NCBI GenBank assembly: GCA_965277415.1
Contig: CBDICS010000054.1
Span: 372,001-436,000 of the forward strand
Source: JAHDHW01 sp965277415
Lineage (GTDB): Bacteria > Bacteroidota > Bacteroidia > Chitinophagales > Saprospiraceae
Direction of reading: 5' to 3'
Length of the DNA stretch: 64,000 nucleotides
Under the pieces are notes generated by a model. That model had not been told where the DNA came from, ran no database searches, and saw only the letters and a list, made by a program, of their open reading frames with translations. Within the stretch, counting starts at the first letter, position 1. Each line of letters begins with the position of its first letter. Below are positions 18,001 to 26,381 of this stretch, in pieces. Both the position numbers and the translations under genes were made by a program.

Positions 18001-18890
18001 TACAAACGGTAAATATGAATAACCACACTCCATCTAGTGTCATGACAAATAGATTGGTTGACCTTGATCCTTTTGCAGGAGAGTTTATTAAAATCCGATT
18101 TGTTGCAACTTGGGGAAGTGGTGATTATTGGATTGACCTTGATAATATTAACATTATTGGTTGTCCAGCTGATTTTGGTCTTGACATCATTACGGTTTTT
18201 GAATCAACACCAGGTGCTAGTGATGGCTCTATATCCATAACACCTACACAGGGAACGGCTCCTTATAATATAATATGGGGTGATCCAAATGCCCCTAACG
18301 ATATTACAGCAGGGTCGTATACCGTATCTATTAGTGATGCTTTAGGATGTGAACAGTCATTGGTAATTGATGTAGGATCTTGTCCTACTAGCTTAGTCCT
18401 AAGTGCAGAACTTACAGAAGTAAGCGAAGCAGGTGAAAGTGATGGATCAGCAACTGTAGTAGCTGGAGATGGAGAAGGTCCTTATACCTATGATTGGAGC
18501 ACCGGTGAATCTACATCGACCGTTTCGAATCTCCCTGTAGGAGATTATACAGTCACCGTAACAGATGCAAATGGTTGTATGGATGAGATTACATTTACGA
18601 TTGATATTATTCTTGATATAAATGATTTAGAAGGACAATTTGCTAACCTAAGTTTAGCCCCTAATCCTACTACTGGTTATACAGAATTATCGGTGGAGTT
18701 AAACCAATCTGCCGAAGTTATTGTTCAGGTATTAGATGTATTAGGTCAAGTGATTTATGAATCATCAAAAGAACAAGTAATTAATAAAAAATATCAACTG
18801 GATTTATCTAGTTCTGCTACAGGAATGTATTTTGTGAGGGTTTTTGCAGATAAACATTCAAAAGTAGTGAAACTGATGAAAACACAATAA
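15018..18890 (+). CDS. Large multidomain secreted protein with T9SS sorting domain
   Basis: A 1290-residue exported protein. It has a signal peptide (about 1-34, ending TFSQ), a Cys-containing CUB-like N-terminal domain (about 40-190), two fibronectin-III domains (about 201-288 and 395-481), and two CARDB-like beta domains (about 488-595 and 787-893). Each CARDB-like domain is followed by a MAM-like jelly roll (about 600-785 and 895-1050). Two SprB-type repeats (about 1062-1112 and 1138-1188; SYTVSISDALGC and DYTVTVTDANGC) follow, then a type A T9SS sorting domain (about 1211-1290: LAPNPTTG ... GMYFVRV ... VVKLMKTQ). It is probably a cell-surface adhesin or matrix protein; no enzymatic domain is visible. 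A strong terminator follows. Confidence 0.88.
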   Translation: MIKHLRFSPFSTNFLRYWVLLLFTFSFSPITFSQIVPTTGSVECFLAGNGGTFQDIGGTDNYPDCNCVSTTTLCAIDGSAISIEFTSFGVNEPFDWLVILDNDNPTSLEFPTGDQLFNNSDGVGDGGADNYGIGANLGEGTLAELVSTTYTATNPTGCLTFVFRSSAVVPDAGWVANTTTSTDSPHPGDNLDCATNVDCLPASGLTLGTVEWNSADFTWTASPDATSYNVEYGNEGFVYGTGTMDNTTNTTYSLSSLQENTTYDFYVQSNCDADGLGAPLGPITFTTPFENPPVTCDYTLELFDSFGDGWNGSTLTVNVNGVETMYTIPAGGDEATFTFEALSNLPVVISYSPGAFENEVTYNVLDPSGNVIFNDGPNPQTGEVFTFFACPTCPGPSAVTVDHIGGIDADISWTFSDSSGIYTVEYGPAGFALGTGTTFMTTMNSATISGLLENTVYDFYVSLACDNGDDSAIVGPTTFQTIWLIDVGVIAILTPESQCGLGTETVEVTLQNFGANPQSLIPFKYAVNNIDAGVSQPLDGFYTGVISTDSTVTLEFETTFDFSVAGEYEIVAWTELENDADILNDSSSFTITNIPIVSDFPYFIDFETWDGGWSIDEEFSVNSTWEFGMPMGIDIISAASGVNAFVTNLDGNYNNAELSYILSPCFDFSSLAADPIINFSINYDTETNWDGAWLEVSTDSGMNWSKVGAIGSGVNWYTIDNTTQGLGDVWAGLSGGWINAEHTLTGVAGESQVRFRFAFDSDGSVNGFDGIGIDDILISPVFADDLSALMVMNTTDSECGDEMDQVVLEIRNAGINEQTGFDVSYQINGGATVTENVGALTLNAGDVEIFTFSTPYNSNILGTDFEIIAWTSLDDELNFLNDTTAFVFTTATPDPLPIVQDFEDSAVPNGWTVSDAGIGNVHNNVSVVIYDNLFSGDQNYEVTTSNIGPINPGDSLTYDYRYTDWAAGTVATILGAGDSLEIQVSTDCGETFTTVQTVNMNNHTPSSVMTNRLVDLDPFAGEFIKIRFVATWGSGDYWIDLDNINIIGCPADFGLDIITVFESTPGASDGSISITPTQGTAPYNIIWGDPNAPNDITAGSYTVSISDALGCEQSLVIDVGSCPTSLVLSAELTEVSEAGESDGSATVVAGDGEGPYTYDWSTGESTSTVSNLPVGDYTVTVTDANGCMDEITFTIDIILDINDLEGQFANLSLAPNPTTGYTELSVELNQSAEVIVQVLDVLGQVIYESSKEQVINKKYQLDLSSSATGMYFVRVFADKHSKVVKLMKTQ

Positions 18891-18907
18891 GTTTTCGATA
18901 ACATAAG

Positions 18908-18947
18908 AAAAGGTGTTCTATTGAAAACGGTAGAACACCTTTTTTTG
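18908..18947 (+). terminator. Intrinsic terminator after the T9SS substrate gene
   Basis: AAAAGGTGTTCTA (18908-18920) pairs perfectly with TAGAACACCTTTT (18931-18943), a 13-bp stem with a 10-nt loop, followed by TTTG. The position 18 bp after the stop is typical. Confidence 0.85.
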
Positions 18948-18974
18948 TTAAAATAAAGAAAGAAATAGCCTGAT

Positions 18975-20138
18975 ATGAAAAAAATGAAGATAGGTATTGT
19001 TTGTTATCCCACCTATGGAGGTAGTGGTGTCGTTGCAACAGAATTGGGCATGGGACTGGCAAGAAGAGGGCATCAAATTCATTTTATAACCTATCGCCAA
19101 CCCGCTAGACTAAAACCATTTCAAGAAAATGTTTTCTATCACGAAGTAAGTTCTGCGGATTATCCCCTTTTCGAATACCCGCCTTATGATACCGCTTTAA
19201 CGAGCAAGCTTGTAGATGTGGTTAAATATGAAAACCTGGATTTACTCCATGTTCATTATGCTATCCCACATGCAACAGTGGCCTATATGGCTAAAAAAAT
19301 ACTTTTGACAGAAGGTCGCTATGTACCTACAGTAACAACCCTTCATGGTACAGATATTACACTCGTAGGAAGTAATCGTACTTTCGCTCCTGTTGTAGCT
19401 TTTTCCATCAATAAATCCGATGGCGTTACGGCTGTTTCTGACAGCTTGAAAAAACAAACCTTCGAGCTTTTTGATATCAATACAGATATTGAGGTGATTT
19501 ATAATTTTATTGATTTTGATCGTTTCCGAAGGGTAAATAAAGATCATTTTAAAAAAGCAATAGCTCCTAATGGAGAACGAATATTAGCACATACTTCAAA
19601 TTTTAGAAAAGTAAAAAGAGTAGAGGATGTTGTTAAAATATTCGAAAAAGTGTATCAAGAAGTCCCTTCCAAACTACTTTTGATTGGAGATGGTCCAGAA
19701 CGACAAAACGTCGAAGAGTTATGCCGACAAGTTGGCTTATGTGATGAGATTAGATTTCTGGGAAAGCAGGACGCGATTGAAGAACTACTTGCCGTCTCTG
19801 ATCTTTTCATTTTGCCATCTGAAAGCGAGAGTTTTGGTCTAGCAGCATTGGAGGCAATGGCTTGCGAAGTTCCTGTTATTTCTTCTAATATTGGGGGGCT
19901 ACCAGAAGTCAATATAGAAGGTAAAACTGGATATTTGAGTGATGTGGGGAATATTGACGAAATGGCAAGAAATGCAATTCATTTACTCAAAAATGAATCA
20001 CTTTTAACTACTTTTCGAAAAAATGCGCTTGAGCAAGCACGGAAATTTGACATCGAAAATATTCTACCTCATTATGAGCAATATTATGAATTGATTTTAT
20101 CTACTAAAATACATGACCAAGCTAAGGTAGAAATATAG
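18975..20138 (+). CDS. bshA: N-acetyl-alpha-D-glucosaminyl L-malate synthase (bacillithiol)
   Basis: GT4 glycosyltransferase that joins UDP-GlcNAc and L-malate, the first step of bacillithiol synthesis. The 387-residue length is standard. The N-terminal PTYGGSGVVATELGMGLA loop (about 13-30) is characteristic of BshA and resembles that of MshA-type enzymes. The donor-site motifs LPSESESFGLAALEAMA and GGLPEVN are intact. Starts at 18975 or 18984 (MKIGIV) are both possible; the latter matches the usual family N-terminus. bshB and bshC are not in the window. A full 171-bp repeat separates it from the convergent YfhO gene. Confidence 0.93.
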   Translation: MKKMKIGIVCYPTYGGSGVVATELGMGLARRGHQIHFITYRQPARLKPFQENVFYHEVSSADYPLFEYPPYDTALTSKLVDVVKYENLDLLHVHYAIPHATVAYMAKKILLTEGRYVPTVTTLHGTDITLVGSNRTFAPVVAFSINKSDGVTAVSDSLKKQTFELFDINTDIEVIYNFIDFDRFRRVNKDHFKKAIAPNGERILAHTSNFRKVKRVEDVVKIFEKVYQEVPSKLLLIGDGPERQNVEELCRQVGLCDEIRFLGKQDAIEELLAVSDLFILPSESESFGLAALEAMACEVPVISSNIGGLPEVNIEGKTGYLSDVGNIDEMARNAIHLLKNESLLTTFRKNALEQARKFDIENILPHYEQYYELILSTKIHDQAKVEI

Positions 20139-20171
20139 AACTTGTTTTAAAATTTTGGACAGATTCTAATC

Positions 20172-20342
20172 ATGGCAATCGCAAGCTTATCTATCAAATA
20201 TGAATTGAGTGAAAATAAATGATTAAATTTTTTGAAGGTTGCCCAAAGTCGCCGCTCACAAGCGAAGCGATCACCAAATCACACCGTCCATAAGACTGAT
20301 CACTACAACACCAGTTTAAAATATCGTTCTTGCAATCGCCAT
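20172..20342 (+). repeat. 171-bp MITE-like repeat, copy B (full length)
   Basis: Best-preserved copy. ATGGCAATCGCAAG at the left is matched by CTTGCAATCGCCAT at the right end, an inverted pair with 12 of 14 matches. The core CACAAGCGAAGCGATCACC is at 20257. TTCTAAT occurs on both outer sides (20165-20171 area and 20346-20352), a possible target duplication. It fills the gap between the convergent bshA and YfhO genes and is nearly identical in its left half to the reversed copy A. Confidence 0.88.
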
Positions 20343-20351
20343 GGGTTCTAA

Positions 20352-22418
20352 TTAGCGGGACTGTGGAAATGTCTTTTTTGTCAAACCTAAATAAAGTAAT
20401 ATCAATATCAGAGAACTTATACTGACAAAAAAGTAAGGCAAAAAATATTTTGGATAATATTCAAAAACAAGTTGATGCTGGCCTTTAGGAATTTTGGCTG
20501 TCAGAAAAAAACCTTCTTTTTTAAAGGTCTGAATTTCTTGATCATTTAAATAAGCTTTCCATCCTGGGTAGAAACATTGTAATAAAGCGACCTCCCCATC
20601 TTCTTCATATAAAACCTTAGCTTCTATTTTATTAGGTGAAAAAGAAGTGATGGAAATAAGGCTATGATTTGATATTGAATCCCCTTCTACCTTTCCACTA
20701 TCAAAGAGTACCTGATTCTTTAAAATACTCATATAATCTGCTCGTTTTGTGAAAGAACGAAAGTCCCTTAATTTAAAATTATTATATCCGTTATGGGCAA
20801 TTTCCTTTTTTAAAATATTGAGGTTATACCAGATTGGATAAAAATGCTTGTTCCCATGGTGAGATACATCACTGATTTTTTTCTCTGGTAAGGGAAACCC
20901 TTTCGGAAATTGATCTATCTTGTCTTGGAGTTGATGCACATTGGCTTCTGAAGCGATCGTCAAAAATGAATTGAGCTGAACGGATAAGAACAAATCGAAT
21001 ACCATAAGGATCATGGCAAATTTTATAAATGATATTCCTTTTTTATAATAACTTTTAAAAAGTAATAGCGATAGAATCAGGATTTGAAGAGGCGCTTGAA
21101 TAAATACCATTTCACTCGTACTGCTTTTATTGTAAAAATTCATTATTCCTTCTGCGGAAAAAGATTCTGGCAAAGTCAAATTTCCTTTTTGAAGTGCATA
21201 AATAAAAAGGCCAAGTAGAAAGACCACTAGAGCATAAGCTATTTTTCTAAATTTCAAATAACTAATTTCAGTTAGCTTTATTGCTTGGTATTTGTGCATT
21301 GATAATCCAAAAAGGAGTAAAAAACATAGGATAGCAAATACTCTAAATAGAGAAGGGTACCTAAACAAATCCATCATAGGAATATATTCGTAAAGCCAGG
21401 CTCTTAGGAAAAAATAGTCCCCCATAGATACCAATAAAAAAAAGATTCCAAGTCCCCATATGATTATACTCTTCAGACTTTGCTTATTCCACACATAGAG
21501 TAATACAAACAAAAAGGCGATTATTCCAAAATAACCATTTGCCATTGAAGTGTCTGTTTTAAAGAAAGCCGTATTCCCTCCAGTACTAAAAGGTAATACA
21601 AAAGAAAGGAAAGACTGAGGGGAAAAGGGCAATAATTGAACATCCGCGAGACTTAATGATTTTGTTCGTTCCAGAAAAGGAAGAGACTCAAGAAAAAATC
21701 TTAAAAAAACCAAACTCTGTAACAAAAAGGAAAATGCAAAAAGGCAGTTGTTTAGAATAAAACGCTTTAGTTCATTATAGTTTTTTTTTCTAAGCTGGTA
21801 AATTAAGTAAGCAAGAAATGACAAGCCCATTAGGTAAAACGCTATAATTGTAAACGCTGGATAACCTCCGGTCAAAAGCAAAAAAGATACAATAGATAAT
21901 TTGAGTGCATCCCGAGCATCGTTTTTATTAATCAATCTATAATAATAACAGGCTACAAATGGAAGCCAAGCTGCACTGATTATCCAAGTCAGGTGCTGTG
22001 CATTTCCAACAAAAAAACCACAGCAGGCAAAACTAAGACCCGTAATTATCGAAAGGTTTTCGGTAATTCCTATGGCCTCAGATAATTTTTTCATCCCGAT
22101 AAAACCCAATAGAATGTGAATTATAAACTCGATGTTAATCGTGTATACACTATAGCCAAATAATTTTCCTAAAACCCAAACAATAGGATATAATGCGCCA
22201 CTTTGAGGGTCAACATGGAGGGGATAGCCTAAATTAGTATATGGATTCCAAACTGGTAAAACATTATTTTGAAGACACTCACCGACTAAAAAACGCATGG
22301 GATAAAACCAATCCATCATGTCGTACTTCATCGTATATTGAAAACAACTGATTGGCCAATAAGTGATCAGTAAAAATAAAACGGCTAAAGATATCTTGCC
22401 AGCACTGTTTAATTTCAC
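20352..22418 (-). CDS. YfhO-family polytopic membrane protein (GT-C-like)
   Basis: A 688-residue inner-membrane protein with about a dozen hydrophobic helices up to residue ~480, then a soluble beta-rich periplasmic-type domain (about 485-650) and a final helix. The N-terminal DMMDWFYPMRFLVGECLQNN and WNPYTNLGYPLHVDPQSG segments match the first periplasmic loop of YfhO proteins, which carry the acidic residues used by GT-C transferases. In Gram-positives YfhO helps glycosylate lipoteichoic acid; here lipid-linked sugar transfer is only inferred. The start codon is GTG at 22418. It is probably monocistronic. Confidence 0.8.
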   Translation of the reverse strand: MKLNSAGKISLAVLFLLITYWPISCFQYTMKYDMMDWFYPMRFLVGECLQNNVLPVWNPYTNLGYPLHVDPQSGALYPIVWVLGKLFGYSVYTINIEFIIHILLGFIGMKKLSEAIGITENLSIITGLSFACCGFFVGNAQHLTWIISAAWLPFVACYYYRLINKNDARDALKLSIVSFLLLTGGYPAFTIIAFYLMGLSFLAYLIYQLRKKNYNELKRFILNNCLFAFSFLLQSLVFLRFFLESLPFLERTKSLSLADVQLLPFSPQSFLSFVLPFSTGGNTAFFKTDTSMANGYFGIIAFLFVLLYVWNKQSLKSIIIWGLGIFFLLVSMGDYFFLRAWLYEYIPMMDLFRYPSLFRVFAILCFLLLFGLSMHKYQAIKLTEISYLKFRKIAYALVVFLLGLFIYALQKGNLTLPESFSAEGIMNFYNKSSTSEMVFIQAPLQILILSLLLFKSYYKKGISFIKFAMILMVFDLFLSVQLNSFLTIASEANVHQLQDKIDQFPKGFPLPEKKISDVSHHGNKHFYPIWYNLNILKKEIAHNGYNNFKLRDFRSFTKRADYMSILKNQVLFDSGKVEGDSISNHSLISITSFSPNKIEAKVLYEEDGEVALLQCFYPGWKAYLNDQEIQTFKKEGFFLTAKIPKGQHQLVFEYYPKYFLPYFFVSISSLILILLYLGLTKKTFPQSR

Positions 22419-22496
22419 AATAAACTTCTTTTTTTAGGGATGGGAGTGCTAAGTTAAGAAAAGAAGGAAAGCGGACAAGTAGATAGGTGTATAATT

Positions 22497-22590
22497 ATGG
22501 CAGACAAGCAAGGTGTTTAGAGACTAGGTTGTAACCGTTCCTGCGGAACTAGTGATTTAGTGGTCGCTTCGCTTGTGAAATCTTGCTTTT
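22497..22590 (-). repeat. 171-bp repeat family, shortened copy E
   Basis: It starts with ATGGCAGACAAGCAAGG, resembling the family terminus, and contains GTTCCTGCGGAAC (hairpin), GTGATTTAGTGGTCGCTTCGC and CTTGTG, the same order as the core of copy A. Roughly half of the element is missing. It lies between the YfhO gene start and the porZ stop. Confidence 0.6.
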
Positions 22591-22687
22591 AAGATACTTG
22601 TAAAGTTCTAGTCCCTTATTTTCAGGTTAATCAAGCTATTAGGTATTCTTGCTCCTCCTTTATATAAGTAGTAAAGAGGTGTGTGTT

Positions 22688-24970
22688 TTATTTCATGAAT
22701 AAGATTTTAGTGACATTCGCATCTGGATTATCGAGTACTTCTTTACTTGTAGAAAAAACGAGATAAACACCTGATGCCGCTTTTCGCCCATTATAATCAC
22801 GTCCATCCCATATCGCCTGCCCGCCTAAAGCCTTGGTTTCATATATCAATTGTCCTTTAATATCAGTGATTTTTACATCAGCATCTCGGGGCAAGCCCTT
22901 AATCGCAATCGGACCATTATAGTCAGAGCGAACTGGATTAGGATAAGCATAGACGGTCGATTCATGCCTACTCCCTCCACCGGTTGCTTCACCTCTAATA
23001 GAAATTAAACCACTAGCTGTCCCAATAAATATTTCTCCACTTCTATCATTAATGGCTATATCATTAATATTATTATCGAAAAGAGGGCTATTGTCTTCAT
23101 CAAAAAAAGCGATTTGCTCTTCTCCATTTGCAGACTGAACGAACACGCCATTATTCGTTCCAATCCACTTTCGATTAGCGCCATCTACTGCAATTGTTGT
23201 TACATTTTCTGTCTCTAATAAATAGGCATTGAAACCATCTACTTCAACAATCCTTCTTGAGCCGCGACATTGACTATCAAAAACATTTGCACCGCATTCA
23301 AATACAATAACGCCTTCATCTGTTCCTACCCACACATCACCATCAAGATCCACAGCCAGACAATTTACTTCATTTGTCGGAAGGGAACTATTAGAAGATG
23401 TTATAGATCTAATCATATCGTCTGTTGGGTCTGTAATATCATTTTCATTAAACACAACAATGCCCTGGCCAGAACCATCTACCTGAAACCATTTATTCCC
23501 AGCATTATCAATAACAACTTGTCGAAGCTCTTTGACTATTGAAGTAAAATTATTTTGCCAGGTACCATCATTCCTCAACACAATAATGGGATTTGCTGAG
23601 GTGTTATTACTCATCCAAAGGTCATTGTTTTCATCAAATGCCAGACCAGAAACCCTTATTCTTCCTGGATCACTACCAACTCGAAGCAGTGAGTTTGATT
23701 CGTCAAACAATTGAAAACTGTCTTCTTCTTTTTCCCATAGACCATCTGATAAAGATCCGATATATACTTTTTCATTCTCAGGGTGTACTGCTATCCGATA
23801 AGCAGATTCCATTCCAAACAAATCATCATGAAACAGGGCATTATAATTTGTCCAGTCGCCATTATTTAAATGATAGAATCCATTAGTACTATGAATAGGA
23901 GATGCCACAGAAGCCACAAACAATTCATCTCCATATGTCACCAATTCTGTTGCATGATGTGTATATGGTGAATTATAGGTCTGTCTTACACAATCTCCTT
24001 CGGGAGAATTAGATATTCGAATAGCATCCCACTTATCAGAGTACCAAACACCTCCTGCTTCGTCTTCAATTGCATAACGTGTCCGGCTCACACATCTATC
24101 ACCAGATCTTTGAGTGTTTAAATTTTCATCAAAGAATAATACTTTTCCAGTACAATCTCCGATACAGCCTAGTCCAACAAGTAAATGAGCCCCTTCAGCA
24201 GAGAGAAAAGTGATTTCAAAGCCCTCTTCCTGATATATTTCAGTGAGTGTCGAATTATTATATGAATACAATAAGGTATCATTGATGCTACAATACAGTT
24301 TACCATCGTAAACCTCTAAGGAGTTAGAACTATAATCCTCCGGAAAGCCTTCTTCTATTCCAAGTAATTTCCAGTTCCCAAAATCCTGAAGGTTTGTAGA
24401 ACCATCATAAGATATCTGATAAATTCCAATTTCCGTCGCGGCATAGAACATACCATTGTGGATAATGACATCATTGACTTTCTGATTCATTTTGGTTGTA
24501 AAGCCAAATTCTTCTCTATCAACATTCAACTCTACTACTCCAAAACCACATGCAAGATATGCCAAATCATCATCTGCTAAAAAGATATTATAAACTTGCT
24601 TATCACCAATGATATTAGGGTCTTGTTGTATAAAAGGGAGATTAACAATCCTAGTTGGCTTGATCAGATCAATATTACTATTTTTATAACTTACAATTAA
24701 AGTTTCATGAGCCGGAGCATATTTAAGTACTTCTGGTTCCCGATCTGATAGTCCTTCGACCTTACTCATAAACTGAACCGAATTTTCATCTTTTTCTATC
24801 ATAAAAATAGAATAAGTAGAAGCATAATATACCGTTGTTTCGCTTTGCGTAATTGATCTACTTTGATGATAAGGTAAATGAGCTTTCCACTGACCGATTT
24901 TCAGGTCAGACTGCGCAGAGAGAATACCTGAGAAGAATAAAATATAAAAGATGAGTTGATTTTTGCGCAT
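22688..24970 (-). CDS. porZ: T9SS-associated beta-propeller protein PorZ
   Basis: PorZ is a surface component of the type IX secretion attachment complex that delivers anionic LPS to the PorU sortase. The 760-residue protein has a signal peptide (1-19, ending LSAQ), the PorZ opening IGQWKAHLPYHQSRSITQ, two beta-propeller blocks made of two-component-regulator-propeller repeats (for example VNCLAVDLDGDVWVGTDEGV and AVDGANRKWIGTNNGV), and a C-terminal beta-sandwich with VYAYPNPVRSDYNGP and ASGVYLV, like a T9SS sorting-type domain. Neighbours do not encode other T9SS parts, as is usual for scattered T9SS genes. It fits the large T9SS substrate 4 kb away. Confidence 0.85.
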   Translation of the reverse strand: MRKNQLIFYILFFSGILSAQSDLKIGQWKAHLPYHQSRSITQSETTVYYASTYSIFMIEKDENSVQFMSKVEGLSDREPEVLKYAPAHETLIVSYKNSNIDLIKPTRIVNLPFIQQDPNIIGDKQVYNIFLADDDLAYLACGFGVVELNVDREEFGFTTKMNQKVNDVIIHNGMFYAATEIGIYQISYDGSTNLQDFGNWKLLGIEEGFPEDYSSNSLEVYDGKLYCSINDTLLYSYNNSTLTEIYQEEGFEITFLSAEGAHLLVGLGCIGDCTGKVLFFDENLNTQRSGDRCVSRTRYAIEDEAGGVWYSDKWDAIRISNSPEGDCVRQTYNSPYTHHATELVTYGDELFVASVASPIHSTNGFYHLNNGDWTNYNALFHDDLFGMESAYRIAVHPENEKVYIGSLSDGLWEKEEDSFQLFDESNSLLRVGSDPGRIRVSGLAFDENNDLWMSNNTSANPIIVLRNDGTWQNNFTSIVKELRQVVIDNAGNKWFQVDGSGQGIVVFNENDITDPTDDMIRSITSSNSSLPTNEVNCLAVDLDGDVWVGTDEGVIVFECGANVFDSQCRGSRRIVEVDGFNAYLLETENVTTIAVDGANRKWIGTNNGVFVQSANGEEQIAFFDEDNSPLFDNNINDIAINDRSGEIFIGTASGLISIRGEATGGGSRHESTVYAYPNPVRSDYNGPIAIKGLPRDADVKITDIKGQLIYETKALGGQAIWDGRDYNGRKAASGVYLVFSTSKEVLDNPDANVTKILFMK

Positions 24971-25262
24971 CAGATTCAGATTTAGTACTCGTCCTTCCCT
25001 AAGAAATAGTTTAAAGGAGATATTATTTCAATAGAAAAGGTTCGATATAATTTTTATTCAAAAGCCTGTTTCCTAATTAGGCATAAAGTAATATTGCTTT
25101 TTTTTAAACTTTCTAACAAAGATATTATTGTTTTTTGTTTATTTTTAAAACAAGAGTGTCAGCTATCGTACAGGATAAATTAATCTTTAGTTTGAGGACC
25201 TCAATAATGCTTAGGATTAAGCGATGTTTTTTTAGGCGATATGAGTAAAAACCGGATTGAAT
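24971..25262. other. Intergenic region between porZ and nadD
   Basis: 292 bp without an ORF. It contains the porZ promoter region on the minus strand and the 3' flank of nadD. Runs of T and A are frequent, but no clear stem-loop or -7 element could be fixed. Confidence 0.35.
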
Positions 25263-25847
25263 TTATTTTACAATGTCCTTATACAAACTACTAGAATTCA
25301 AGTACTCATACACTTCCTCAGGCACCAAATATTGGATTGAATTTCCATCTTTGATACACTTTCTTATATAGCTGGCTGAAATTTGCATTAACGGAGCTTC
25401 AAAAGTTTGAACCTTTGGATGCTGTTCTAATTCGCCCAATTCATATTCAGGGCGTTTATACACATAGATTTCATAATCTCTTAAAATGATTTCGTAATTT
25501 TTCCATTTATGGAAAGATCCGAGATTATCTCCTCCCATGATGAGGACAAACTCATGTTCTGGATGCTTTTCTTTAAGATAAATAAGCGTGTCGATTGTAT
25601 ATGAAGGTTTCGGCAGGTCAAATTCTATGTTTGATGCTTTAAGCATTATATTATCTCCAATAGCCAAACGGACAAGGTGCAATCGATCATAATCTCTGGC
25701 TAAGCTTTTTTTAGCTTTTAAAGGGTTTTGGGGAGATACGACCAGCCAAACCTGTTCGAGAGGTGTTTGTGTCGCCATATAATTTGCAATAATCATATGA
25801 CCAATATGGATTGGATTAAATGAGCCAAAAAACAAACCTATTTTCAT
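25263..25847 (-). CDS. nadD: Nicotinate-nucleotide adenylyltransferase
   Basis: Transfers AMP from ATP to nicotinate mononucleotide, making deamido-NAD for NAD synthesis in the cytosol. 194 residues, the usual length. The nucleotidyltransferase motif GLFFGSFNPIHIGHM (4-18) with the HxGH signature, the IMGGDNLGSFHKWKNY block (about 103-118) and the C-terminal ISASYIRKCIKDG (substituting for ISSTxIR) are all seen. Its start lies 12 bp after the stop of the lipoprotein gene upstream, so the two are probably in one operon. Confidence 0.95.
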   Translation of the reverse strand: MKIGLFFGSFNPIHIGHMIIANYMATQTPLEQVWLVVSPQNPLKAKKSLARDYDRLHLVRLAIGDNIMLKASNIEFDLPKPSYTIDTLIYLKEKHPEHEFVLIMGGDNLGSFHKWKNYEIILRDYEIYVYKRPEYELGELEQHPKVQTFEAPLMQISASYIRKCIKDGNSIQYLVPEEVYEYLNSSSLYKDIVK

Positions 25848-25859
25848 AAATCCTATCTT

Positions 25860-26288
25860 TTATTCATTTTGATTCATTTCAATTTCAGGTTCTGAGGAAT
25901 TATCCCAAGGGTCATCTACTAACCATTGATTGTTTCGTTTTACCAATCTCACATATTCGTAAGAAATATCTTCTTCATCCTGATACTTAAAGGTACAAAA
26001 CGCAGAGTCTTTGTTTACTTTACATTCCATTTCAGATATTTCGAATGGAATAGGGGGCACATTTACCTGCAATTCTTTTTTTACAGAATCAATCATACTT
26101 TTTGTTAAATCTGTTCCAAGCGCACTCGCTATTTCTAAGTCATTTTTATAAAATGCTTCAATCCATTTCTGCGCAACTTGAGTGGGAGGAGGAGATAGAA
26201 CATTAACTTCTTCAGTTGATGGTTTAGAATCATTCTGACAAGAACAAATAAAAGAGCAGATAGATAAAAGAAAAAAGAGCAATTTCAT
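25860..26288 (-). CDS. Small lipoprotein with NTF2/DUF4878-like domain
   Basis: 142 residues. The signal MKLLFFLLSICSFICSC puts the lipidated Cys near residue 17. The rest, VAQKWIEAFYKNDLEIASALG followed by a strand-rich part ending VDDPWDN, has the order seen in DUF4878 and other NTF2-like lipoproteins, small cone-shaped folds with no assigned enzymatic role. It is 12 bp upstream of nadD and separated from dnaN by a terminator. Family assignment is moderate, function unknown. Confidence 0.65.
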   Translation of the reverse strand: MKLLFFLLSICSFICSCQNDSKPSTEEVNVLSPPPTQVAQKWIEAFYKNDLEIASALGTDLTKSMIDSVKKELQVNVPPIPFEISEMECKVNKDSAFCTFKYQDEEDISYEYVRLVKRNNQWLVDDPWDNSSEPEIEMNQNE

Positions 26289-26324
26289 ATTGTTTGTTTC
26301 ATATTCAATAAGAAGTTGTTCTAA

Positions 26325-26361
26325 AAAAAGAGACGCTCTTCTGGATAAAAACGTCTCTTTT
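26325..26361 (-). terminator. Intrinsic terminator of dnaN
   Basis: AAAAGAGACG (26326-26335) pairs with CGTCTCTTTT (26352-26361), a 10-bp stem with a 16-nt loop. On the minus strand it lies 20 bp after the dnaN stop and is followed by T residues. It separates dnaN from the lipoprotein-nadD pair. Confidence 0.75.
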
Positions 26362-26381
26362 AAAAAGAAAAAGATTTTTTA